From contig UQMA01000044.1 of the NCBI GenBank assembly GCA_900542055.1, positions 1 to 7,667 on the forward strand: 7,667 nt of DNA. The letters are read 5' to 3'. The stretch comes from an uncultured Azospirillum sp. (GTDB lineage Bacteria > Pseudomonadota > Alphaproteobacteria > RF32 > CAG-239). The notes under the pieces were generated by a model, which ran no database searches, was not told where the DNA came from, and worked only from the letters and a program-made list of their open reading frames with translations. How positions within the stretch are numbered: the stretch's first letter is position 1; each line of letters starts with the position of its first letter. Made by a program: the position numbers and the translations under genes. This document shows positions 1 through 5,662 of the stretch, one piece after another.

Positions 1-2
1 GC

Positions 3-992
3 GAGGGTATGAACGAGGATGAAGCCCGTTTTAGAGTGATGACCGGTAAAGAACCAGATGAACTCGACCGGAAATTGGGGTTTGATTTTATTCCTTATCA
101 GCTGGGGGAAAAAATAAGAAAAATTGATGCTGAGAGGTTAGCGTTTGAGCGAAAAGACATTAATTCAGACCTTATGGGAAGAGAAAGCGAAGTTAAGAAA
201 GCGGTTGACATTAACCGCTTTTTTGCTGACCGCAAAGCCAGTAAAGAAATCAGCATTGATGATGTAATGGCTGCAGTGGATGCAAGTGTCGGCAAAAATG
301 AAAACGGCGTGCGTGTGCTGAAAAATACCGTTACCGGCGAAACGGCGACTTTATCAAACAGCGCAATCAGTAAAATGTTCAATACGACACGCGACAGAGC
401 TGACAGCCAGAATATCGGCGGCATTTTAGGCAAAGAGGCAATCGCTAACATTGGCAGTATTTTCGATACTGCAATATTGGTAAAAACAACACCGGACGCT
501 AAGCACGGTTCAAATAACAAAATCCATCGATATGCTAATGTTATCCGTTCGGACGGTGAAAATTTTATTGTCAAGATGACGGTAAAAGAAATGGCAGACA
601 ACCGTAAAGAACTGACGGATATTGAAATTGAAGATAACGGGGGAAGAGATTTATCTGCTTATGATATGAAAGTGGGCAGAAAAAATACCGCTACGGGTAA
701 TTCCTCTGAGGTCACATCTGAAAAGACTACACCCTCAGCCAGCCTTAGCGGTACAGATATAACGATAAATGACTTGATTGATTTTGTCAATGGTTATTCG
801 GAAGACAGTATTCAGATTGACGGAAAAAGCAGAGCTGCGCGCAACAGCTTAGGGCGGCGGATTGCCCGCACTGAAGAGGGGCTGCGCGCCTTTTATAAAT
901 GGTTTTGTGACAGCAAGGTTGTTGATGAGGATAAAAGCCATATGTTATTTATAATGAGAAAATACAGATTTGACAAAATAAACAAAATATGA
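3..992 (+). CDS. C-terminal part of a phage-type large polyvalent protein, truncated at an ART-PolyVal-like domain
   Basis: The frame is open to the left edge, so the gene probably starts upstream; the first ATG in the window is at 9 and residue numbers count from it. Residues about 75-210 resemble the large polyvalent protein-associated (LPD/nuclease-like) domains of phages and integrative elements. Visible elements are an N-x-x-TG-x-x-A-x-LS segment, a D-x-KHG followed by IHRYANVI, and a closing VKMTVKE strand. Residues about 210-255 are a Ser/Thr/Gly-rich linker. Residues about 280-308 (LGRRIARTEEGLRAFYKWF, then DSKVVDED) match the usual lead-in to ART-PolyVal ADP-ribosyltransferase domains, which normally continue with K-P-L-V-V-Y-H-G-T. 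Here the frame diverges and stops 27 codons later, so the NAD-binding and catalytic parts are absent. No enzymatic activity can be assigned to the remaining product. Domain names are from memory of the families, not a search. It is probably a decayed gene of a mobile element. Confidence 0.7.
   Translation, partial: EGMNEDEARFRVMTGKEPDELDRKLGFDFIPYQLGEKIRKIDAERLAFERKDINSDLMGRESEVKKAVDINRFFADRKASKEISIDDVMAAVDASVGKNENGVRVLKNTVTGETATLSNSAISKMFNTTRDRADSQNIGGILGKEAIANIGSIFDTAILVKTTPDAKHGSNNKIHRYANVIRSDGENFIVKMTVKEMADNRKELTDIEIEDNGGRDLSAYDMKVGRKNTATGNSSEVTSEKTTPSASLSGTDITINDLIDFVNGYSEDSIQIDGKSRAARNSLGRRIARTEEGLRAFYKWFCDSKVVDEDKSHMLFIMRKYRFDKINKI
195..224 (+). other. terminator-like hairpin inside the polyvalent-protein reading frame
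   Basis: A perfect 9-bp stem (AAAGCGGTT at 198-206 with AACCGCTTT at 213-221) encloses a 6-nt loop. The stem can be lengthened at its base by G-U and A-U pairs, and it is followed at once by six T residues (219-224). This is the shape of a rho-independent terminator, yet it lies in an uninterrupted frame coding for K-A-V-D-I-N-R-F-F. It may be coincidental, or may attenuate transcription if translation of the degraded gene is poor. Confidence 0.4.
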
Positions 993-1034
993 TTATATAT
1001 TATACAAAGTTTATATTTTTAATAATTTACAATT

Positions 1035-1202
1035 ATGTTTCTTTTTGCAATTTTAATTGTGCTTGTCGTTTTATTTTATCTGTCAACACTCAGTAAAAAT
1101 GGTGAAGATAAAAAAAGTGATTGGGAAGCTACAAAAGTTTTCGGCACTATTATCGCAGTTATGATTTTTTTGTTGGTAATTGCTTTGGCTAATCAGGCTT
1201 AG
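1035..1202 (+). CDS. small two-helix membrane protein (55 aa), unknown function
   Basis: The frame runs from ATG at 1035 to TAG at 1200-1202. Residues 2-17 form a strongly hydrophobic helix and residues 36-52 a second one. They are joined by a charged loop (SKNGEDKKSDWEATK) that would carry a short exposed turn. A stop codon at 1023 in the same frame leaves ATG 1035 as the only reasonable start. I see no good Shine-Dalgarno sequence before it, which is also true of other genes in this window. A terminator begins 13 bases after the stop, consistent with a real transcription unit. I do not recognise the family. It may be cargo of the neighbouring mobile-element remnant or a small chromosomal membrane protein. 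Confidence 0.55.
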   Translation: MFLFAILIVLVVLFYLSTLSKNGEDKKSDWEATKVFGTIIAVMIFLLVIALANQA

Positions 1203-1214
1203 CTAAACTAAAAC

Positions 1215-1254
1215 AACCGTGAGCTTTAATAAAAAGGTTCGCGGTTATTTTTTT
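1215..1254 (+). terminator. rho-independent terminator after the 55-aa gene
   Basis: AACCGTGAGC (1215-1224) pairs with GTTCGCGGTT (1237-1246) to give a 10-bp stem with two G-U pairs and a 12-nt AT-rich loop. It is followed by a run of seven T residues (1248-1254). It sits just downstream of the small membrane protein and upstream of the promoter of the HD gene, so it insulates the two units. Confidence 0.8.
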
Positions 1255-1292
1255 GAAAGAAAGTGTGTCATTTATTGCAAATAACAGAGACC

Positions 1293-1320
1293 TTGACAAA
1301 TTTAAAATAGTTAATAAATT
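1293..1320 (+). promoter_or_regulatory. sigma70-type promoter for the HD-domain gene
   Basis: A perfect TTGACA -35 box (1293-1298) lies 16 bp from a TAAATT -10-like box (1315-1320). The predicted transcript starts about 20 nt before the ATG at 1348. A GAG at 1337-1339, eight bases upstream of the start, may act as a weak ribosome binding site. Confidence 0.55.
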
Positions 1321-1347
1321 TTTCAAAGAGAAAATTGAGAAAATAAA

Positions 1348-2166
1348 ATGAATATAAAAGATTTAAGTTTCCTGAAAAATACATTTCAAAATGCGTTATC
1401 ACAGGTCGAAAATGATGAGCTTTGCATTGCCACCCTCAAACGAAAATTTATTCATTCGCAAAAAGTGTGGCAAAACGGTCTTATGTTGATAAAAAGCGGA
1501 GAAGTACCTTATTGCAATATAGACGAGTTTGAAAAACAATGTGAACAAGCGCTGATTTTTCATGATATAGGCCGTTTTGAGGAAGTTGTTTTAAGTTATA
1601 AAAATAAAAATTTAAGATTATTTGGGCAAAAGTATGATCACGGTGTTCTTGGAAGTCAAATTTTAGCTCAAACTCAAAATTACAATGATATAAAAATTAT
1701 ATTAGCCGTACGACACCATGGACATATGATAGAAAGTTTTTACAATGATCCTGAATATCAAAATCTTGAACCTGAAGCGCAAAAACAATGTACGGCAATG
1801 ATAAAATTGGTACGTGATGCAGATAAGTTGGATTTATACCGGTTGCACAATGAAACAAATAGTTTGGAAAATGATGTTTTTTTTCATTGCTTACCTGAAA
1901 AATTAAAATATCAGACTGTATCAGAGGCTGTTCAGCAACAGTTTTTTGCAGCTCAAACTATAAGGCATTCTGATATAAAAACAATGTCAGACAGGATATT
2001 GGGCTGTATTTCATGGCAGTTTGATTTTAATTATCCATTGACATTAAAAATTTATCATCAGCGCGGATATTTTGAAACTCTTATAAAACTTTTTAATAAA
2101 TATTGTCCTGACAAAAGCTTGGCTGATAAAGTTATAGATTTTATTGAAAATAAAAAAGAGTGTTAG
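1348..2166 (+). CDS. HD-domain protein (putative metal-dependent phosphohydrolase)
   Basis: The 272-residue product has the ordered residues of an HD superfamily phosphohydrolase. These are H36 in KFIHSQKV, the H72-D73 pair in LIFHDIGRF, H98 in YDHGVLG, H123/H124 in VRHHGH, and D157 with D159 in VRDADKLDLYR. Together they could bind one or two divalent metals and cleave a phosphomonoester, phosphodiester or nucleotide; the substrate cannot be read from the sequence. The last ~100 residues carry no motif I recognise. There is no signal peptide or membrane segment, so it is probably cytoplasmic. No partner domain (GGDEF, PAS, receiver) is fused to it and no partner gene lies beside it. It forms a single-gene unit with its own promoter at 1293 and a terminator that overlaps the stop codon. 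The HD fold assignment is firm; the precise function is open. Confidence 0.85.
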   Translation: MNIKDLSFLKNTFQNALSQVENDELCIATLKRKFIHSQKVWQNGLMLIKSGEVPYCNIDEFEKQCEQALIFHDIGRFEEVVLSYKNKNLRLFGQKYDHGVLGSQILAQTQNYNDIKIILAVRHHGHMIESFYNDPEYQNLEPEAQKQCTAMIKLVRDADKLDLYRLHNETNSLENDVFFHCLPEKLKYQTVSEAVQQQFFAAQTIRHSDIKTMSDRILGCISWQFDFNYPLTLKIYHQRGYFETLIKLFNKYCPDKSLADKVIDFIENKKEC

Positions 2167-2187
2167 TTTTTAACTAACACTCTTTTA
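2153..2187 (+). terminator. bidirectional terminator between convergent genes, overlapping the HD gene stop
   Basis: GAGTGTTAG (2158-2166) pairs perfectly with CTAACACTC (2174-2182) around a 7-nt loop. The stem is flanked by six A residues on the left and four T residues on the right, which can extend it. The left arm contains the last codons and the TAG stop of the HD-domain gene. Because both flanks are A/T tracts, it can also terminate the 75-aa gene arriving from the other strand, whose stop lies 20 bases away. Confidence 0.85.
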
Positions 2188-2206
2188 AGAAAGAAAAGCA
2201 AAAGCT

Positions 2207-2434
2207 TTAAGCATCGAGCTGGGCAAGAATTGCCTCAAAGGTAGCTTGATCAATACGGCGAGCTTCTAACAGTTCCTTCGCCATCTTCTTTGCAGCCTTC
2301 TTCTGAGCCTTTGTTAAACTCTGATCCCAACCATTGCTAGCAATCATATTCTCTATGAACTTAGCACCGTTTTCAGCAGCGGTTTTTTTGTTCAAATTGC
2401 TAGCTGCACCGATTTTTACTTCATTCTCTTTCAT
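2207..2434 (-). CDS. small Lys/Ala-rich helical protein (75 aa), unknown function
   Basis: I do not recognise this protein. It has a short polar N-terminus followed by what should be a mostly alpha-helical body. A central segment reads TKAQKKAAKKMAKELLEARR and the tail (QATFEAILAQLDA) looks amphipathic. There are no cysteines, no membrane segment and no signal peptide, so a soluble cytoplasmic protein is expected. The basic Lys/Ala-rich helix could suit nucleic-acid or protein binding, but that is only inference. The ATG at 2432-2434 has no clear Shine-Dalgarno; the 5' leader is almost pure A/T. It stands alone, with a TTGACA promoter upstream and the bidirectional terminator at 2153-2187 downstream, which supports it being a genuine expressed gene despite its size. 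Confidence 0.7.
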   Translation of the reverse strand: MKENEVKIGAASNLNKKTAAENGAKFIENMIASNGWDQSLTKAQKKAAKKMAKELLEARRIDQATFEAILAQLDA

Positions 2435-2486
2435 AATTTTATTTTTTTATGGTTTATAATATTCTTAATAATCTCTTGATAAAACT

Positions 2487-2516
2487 TAATATGGACTAAA
2501 AAACAAATTTTGTCAA
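2487..2516 (-). promoter_or_regulatory. sigma70-type promoter for the 75-aa gene
   Basis: On the minus strand a perfect TTGACA (2511-2516) is followed 18 bp later by ATATTA (2487-2492), or 19 bp later by TATTAA (2486-2491). The spacing is slightly long. It gives an A/T-rich leader of roughly 45 nt before the ATG at 2434. Confidence 0.45.
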
Positions 2517-2532
2517 TATTTTTTTGTATAAA

Positions 2533-2568
2533 AAAATAAAAAAAACCGCCCTGACTATTTAGGCGGTT
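2533..2568 (-). terminator. rho-independent terminator after gpsA
   Basis: Read on the minus strand, AACCGCC (2568-2562) pairs with GGCGGTT (2550-2544) around an 11-nt loop. It is followed by a long T-rich tract (complement of 2531-2543). It lies 20 bases after the gpsA stop. A CTTTT stretch on the plus side gives it weak potential in the other direction. Confidence 0.85.
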
Positions 2569-2587
2569 CTTTTATACTTTGATTTTA

Positions 2588-3562
2588 TCAGATAAATTCT
2601 TTTTTCAAATCACGTTCAAAAATTGAACGAATAGTTGATTTTATATCTGCTTTATCATAAATAACTTTATATAAAGCCTGACAAATCGGCATATCTATAT
2701 TTTCTTTGTCGGCAATCATTTTAACAGCCTTTAATGTTGGAACGCCTTCTGCCAATTTTTCAAAAGTTTTTCCTTTTGCAAAGTCTTCACCGAACATACG
2801 GTTATGACTATGCTTAGAAAATAAAGTGGCTTCATAATCGCCTAAATGGGCTAAACCATAGGCAGACATTGGATTTCCGCCGAAAAATTTAATTAAACGC
2901 CCAACTTCTACCGGAGCTCTAGCCATTAATGCTCCCTTTAGCCCATACCATTCTAAACCGTCTAAAATACCAGCGGCAAGACCGATAACGTTTTTAAGAG
3001 CAGCACCGATTTGATCTCCGATTAAATCATTGCCATAATAAAAACGGATTAAATCGCTTTGCAATAGTTTAATCAAATAGTCTTGAGTTTCCGGTTCCAA
3101 ACTGTCAATAACAGCGGCGGAAGGAACATTACGCATATAATCCTGAACATGTCCGGGGCCGGAGAGCGTTGCTACATGAATATTTTGTTTGATTTCTTCT
3201 TTGAAAACATCATGCATAATTTTTGCGCTTTCCGCTTCAAGTCCTTTCATGGCCAATAAAAAGGTTTTTCCATTCAAATCATAGCCGTTAAGTTCTTTAG
3301 CTAAAGATCTCAAATGCTGGCAGCCGATAGAAATGATAACAGTGTCATTAACCAATATTTTATCTAAGCTATCAAACAAAAACATATTGTCGGATAAAGA
3401 TAAATATTCGTTTTTGCGAGTATCGCGCAATTCAATAAAATTAGGTGAAGTTTTTAAGTCATACATTAAAACATTGTTTATTTTGTCTTTGCAACGATTT
3501 GCTGCATACCAGGCCAAAAATGTTCCCCAGCGACCGCACCCGATAACGGAAATATCTTTCAT
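2588..3562 (-). CDS. gpsA: NAD(P)-dependent glycerol-3-phosphate dehydrogenase, divergent form
   Basis: GpsA reduces dihydroxyacetone phosphate to sn-glycerol-3-phosphate with NAD(P)H, supplying the backbone for phospholipids in the cytoplasm. The 324-residue length fits the family. The N-terminal Rossmann fold is marked by G8-C-G10-R-W-G13-T. The MKGLE segment holds K106, and LSGPGHVQDY at 133-142 occupies the place of the usual LSGPSFA motif. The C-terminal helical domain contains K190 in ALKNVIGLAAGI (expected catalytic lysine), D242 in GLAHLGDYEAT, and SHNRMFG with N254-R255 for phosphate binding. Several signatures differ from the common proteobacterial form: GPGHV for GPSFA, ARAPVEV where TRGxxEM is usual, and SHNR for SRNR. 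This may be a laterally acquired or deeply divergent clade. A Shine-Dalgarno at 3571-3576 supports the ATG at 3562. It is a single-gene unit ending at the terminator at 2533-2568. Confidence 0.92.
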   Translation of the reverse strand: MKDISVIGCGRWGTFLAWYAANRCKDKINNVLMYDLKTSPNFIELRDTRKNEYLSLSDNMFLFDSLDKILVNDTVIISIGCQHLRSLAKELNGYDLNGKTFLLAMKGLEAESAKIMHDVFKEEIKQNIHVATLSGPGHVQDYMRNVPSAAVIDSLEPETQDYLIKLLQSDLIRFYYGNDLIGDQIGAALKNVIGLAAGILDGLEWYGLKGALMARAPVEVGRLIKFFGGNPMSAYGLAHLGDYEATLFSKHSHNRMFGEDFAKGKTFEKLAEGVPTLKAVKMIADKENIDMPICQALYKVIYDKADIKSTIRSIFERDLKKEFI

Positions 3563-3570
3563 AGTAGAAT

Positions 3571-3576
3571 TCCTTT
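3571..3576 (-). promoter_or_regulatory. ribosome binding site of gpsA
   Basis: On the minus strand AAAGGA lies eight bases before the ATG at 3560-3562. It fixes the start, which is also where the Rossmann GxGxxG motif begins at the expected distance from the N-terminus. Confidence 0.7.
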
Positions 3577-3656
3577 AAAGTTGAAACAATATATGCTTAA
3601 AGAAATAACTCAAAAAAAAGAGGAAAGCAACTTAATATAAATAAACTAACAGGTAA

Positions 3657-4013
3657 CTATAAAGCTTTTCTTATGCGTTGGCGTTCAATAATGGCGTTAA
3701 CATGGTTAAATTCTTCAAAAGAACGATAAGCTTGATCATATCCTTGTTTGTCATAATTATAAAAAACTTTATTCGCCAGCATTTTTATGGTGTTGTCAAT
3801 TTTTTCAAAAGCGGCGTTATAATCGGCACTGAAAGTGTTTTTGGCTTTTTTCTTAACAACATCGTGATAAGCATTAATCACTTTAATAGTTTCGTCAGCT
3901 GAATTGGCATAACCTTTAGTCTCAAAATCATACATAATCTGAGCTGTTGTCTGATAAAAGTATTTATTGGTTAAAATACTTTTTTGTTTAGCGTTGCTAC
4001 TATCGATAATCAT
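3657..4013 (-). CDS. hypothetical helical protein (118 aa)
   Basis: I do not recognise this protein. The sequence is polar, rich in Lys, Asn, Asp, Tyr and Phe, and looks all-alpha, with no membrane segment, signal peptide or cysteine. Two tyrosine/phenylalanine-rich segments (NKYFYQTTAQIMYDFETKGY near residues 16-35 and FYNYDKQGYDQAYRSFEEF near 84-102) have a similar spacing and could be the two halves of a helical bundle or an old internal duplication. The C-terminus is basic (RQRIRKAL). The ATG at 4011-4013 lies about 26 nt downstream of a promoter-like pair at 4046-4073; only a weak GGA precedes it. No clear hairpin terminator follows, so read-through into gpsA, 94 bases downstream, is possible. 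Confidence 0.65.
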   Translation of the reverse strand: MIIDSSNAKQKSILTNKYFYQTTAQIMYDFETKGYANSADETIKVINAYHDVVKKKAKNTFSADYNAAFEKIDNTIKMLANKVFYNYDKQGYDQAYRSFEEFNHVNAIIERQRIRKAL

Positions 4014-4045
4014 ATTCCATATCCCAAGTTACAAACTAAGCTTAA

Positions 4046-4073
4046 AATATAGCAAAAAAAAAGAAAAAATCAA
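4046..4073 (-). promoter_or_regulatory. promoter for the 118-aa gene
   Basis: On the minus strand TTGATT (4073-4068) is separated by 16 bp, almost entirely T, from TATATT (4051-4046). Transcription would start near 4039, giving a leader of about 26 nt. Confidence 0.5.
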
Positions 4074-4111
4074 GTTTATTTTAGTCTGCTTCTTTTCATG
4101 ACCTTTTATGT

Positions 4112-4139
4112 TTGACAAAATAGAAAAAAATAGTATCCT
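4112..4139 (+). promoter_or_regulatory. promoter for the 157-aa membrane protein gene
   Basis: A perfect TTGACA (4112-4117) is followed after 16 bp by TATCCT (4134-4139). The start of transcription would be about 27 nt before the ATG at 4173. It is divergent from the promoter at 4046-4073, and the two -35 boxes are only 38 bp apart. Confidence 0.55.
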
Positions 4140-4172
4140 GAAAATACATTTTTATTATTAATATATAGATAT

Positions 4173-4646
4173 ATGGAAAAAAGATTACAGTACTTTAGTT
4201 TGTTTCTTTTTCTTGCCGCTATGACCGGTATGCTTCTTTTTTGTATGTACAAACAAGAACGTTTGATTGAAAAAGAAACGTTTTCTCTTCAAGTTCAAGC
4301 GTCAGGTGTTTTTGAACGCAAGGTTATCAATTATGTTTGGCTGGAAACTTCGTCCGGACGAGAACACTGCAAGGCAGAAACAAAAGGCATTGTGCTTCAG
4401 GGAGATTCTACTGTCTACCCAATTAGAAACAGTGTTTCTTTTTCTCGCGGAGACAGTGTTTTTATTTCAGACGAAGTGGCTCTGAAAAAACGTCCGGCGG
4501 ATGTTAAAGCTATACATTCTGCGCTGATGCCTCAACAAAAACATTTCGATTTAATGCTGTTTGCTTTTCTAGTCTTTGGAATAATAGCAGTTTATAACCT
4601 TTTAGGGTATATTGCCTTAAAAAAAGAAAATAAAACGGCAGGCTGA
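4173..4646 (+). CDS. two-TM membrane protein with a central extracytoplasmic-type domain (157 aa), unknown function
   Basis: Residues about 7-26 form a hydrophobic helix after a short basic start (MEKR). Residues about 125-147 form a second helix followed by a Lys-rich tail (KKENK). By the positive-inside rule both ends should be cytoplasmic and the ~98-residue middle exposed to the periplasm. The middle alternates hydrophobic and polar residues like a small beta-rich domain (QVQASGVFERK, YVWLETSSG, DSVFISDEVAL). This topology recalls DUF3592-like proteins, but I see no decisive motif and do not assign the family. C24 and C66 are the only cysteines. The start has its own promoter but no visible Shine-Dalgarno. 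The gene ends at a strong terminator and is convergent with secF, so it is not part of the Sec operon. Confidence 0.7.
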   Translation: MEKRLQYFSLFLFLAAMTGMLLFCMYKQERLIEKETFSLQVQASGVFERKVINYVWLETSSGREHCKAETKGIVLQGDSTVYPIRNSVSFSRGDSVFISDEVALKKRPADVKAIHSALMPQQKHFDLMLFAFLVFGIIAVYNLLGYIALKKENKTAG

Positions 4647-4647
4647 A

Positions 4648-4693
4648 CACACAAAAAAACGCTCTTCAAAAAGAAGAGCGTTTTTTTTGTGTG
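4648..4693. terminator. long bidirectional terminator between the 157-aa gene and secF
   Basis: CGCTCTTC (4660-4667) pairs with GAAGAGCG (4673-4680) around an A5 loop. The stem continues through 7 A against 8 T and then CACAC/GTGTG, about 20 bp with one bulged T. The A tract on one side and the T tract on the other make it work from both strands. It serves both the gene ending at 4646 and the secD-secF transcript ending at 4703. Confidence 0.9.
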
Positions 4694-4702
4694 CGGAAAA
4701 TA

Positions 4703-5641
4703 TTATTCAACATTTCCAAATGGATTGATGTTTTTATCTGCATTTTGGTTCGCACGCAAATCAAACAAATTCATCATTGTTGTTGAAACATAAATAGATG
4801 AATAAGTCCCTACGATAACTCCCCAAACAATGACAAATGAAAAACTGCGCAAAGCCTCGCCGCCGAAGATAAACAAAGCTAAAGAAGCTAATAAAGTTGT
4901 AATACCTGTCAAAATTGTGCGGGAGAAAATATCATTAGTACTTTTGTTTAACAATTCGTACTGCGGCATTTTCTTAAATTTGCGTAAGTTTTCGCGGATA
5001 CGGTCATAGTTAACAACGGTATCATTTACGGAATAACCAGCCAAAGTTAAAATGGCGGCAACCGTTGTCAGACTTACATCAAAACCCAACAATGACAATA
5101 AACCGACAGTTGTCAGCAAATCATGAAACAATCCAATCATAGCTCCGAGAGCAAATTGCCATTCAAAACGGAACCAAATATAGAATGTAATTGCCAAAAC
5201 AGCAATCAAAGAAGCTATTATACCGGCTTTTTTCAATTCATCGCCGACTTGCGGACCAACCAATTCTACTTTGCGATATTCAAAATCACTGCCTAAAGTG
5301 GTTTTGATTTGGTTGACGGCAGCCATTTGAGCTTTTTCGTCTAACTCTTTGGCTTGTGCGCGAATCATCATTTCATCGCCGTTTTCGCCGATGGATTGTA
5401 GATTAATGTCGTCAAGATCAACAGTTTCAAGCTTTTTGCGCATTTCTTCCATGTTGATAATTTCAGGGCTTTTAACCTCAATTAAAATACCGCCGGAAAA
5501 ATCAATGCCGTAATTAAAGCCTTTGAAAGCGATACTTAAAATCGAAACTATGCACATAGTAATTGAAATTGCGTATCCCAATTTTCTATATTTTAAGAAA
5601 TCGATAGTGGTGTCTTTTGTCACCCAGCTGAATATCTTCAT
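4703..5641 (-). CDS. secF: protein translocase subunit SecF
   Basis: SecF pairs with SecD in the inner membrane and uses the proton gradient to pull exported proteins out of the SecYEG channel on the periplasmic side. The 312-residue product has the expected plan. TM1 is at about 22-40, followed by the conserved YGIDFSGGI motif at 44-52 and a periplasmic domain at about 53-125. VGPQVGDEL (128-136) leads into the TM2-TM6 block at about 140-292. The family motif GYSVNDTVVNYDRIREN at 202-218 includes the conserved aspartates D207 and D213. Length and order are normal, with no breaks. AGAGG at 5652-5656 lies ten bases before the ATG. Only 21 bases separate it from the secD stop, so secD and secF are co-transcribed, ending at the terminator at 4648-4693. 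Confidence 0.97.
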   Translation of the reverse strand: MKIFSWVTKDTTIDFLKYRKLGYAISITMCIVSILSIAFKGFNYGIDFSGGILIEVKSPEIINMEEMRKKLETVDLDDINLQSIGENGDEMMIRAQAKELDEKAQMAAVNQIKTTLGSDFEYRKVELVGPQVGDELKKAGIIASLIAVLAITFYIWFRFEWQFALGAMIGLFHDLLTTVGLLSLLGFDVSLTTVAAILTLAGYSVNDTVVNYDRIRENLRKFKKMPQYELLNKSTNDIFSRTILTGITTLLASLALFIFGGEALRSFSFVIVWGVIVGTYSSIYVSTTMMNLFDLRANQNADKNINPFGNVE

Positions 5642-5651
5642 TTTATATCAT

Positions 5652-5656
5652 CCTCT
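5652..5656 (-). promoter_or_regulatory. ribosome binding site of secF
   Basis: AGAGG on the minus strand, ten bases before the secF ATG, lies entirely within the 21-base gap after secD. It supports the chosen start and separate initiation rather than stop-start coupling. Confidence 0.7.
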
Positions 5657-5662
5657 TTCAAA

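Noticed and set aside
98..601. A 167-codon open frame on the minus strand
   Set aside because: It lies wholly antisense to the polyvalent-protein-like frame, whose protein pattern is clearly real. It has no ribosome binding site or family resemblance.
3333..3902. Two short plus-strand frames (3333-3578 and 3678-3902)
   Set aside because: They are antisense to gpsA and to the 118-aa gene, and neither has a promoter or ribosome binding site.
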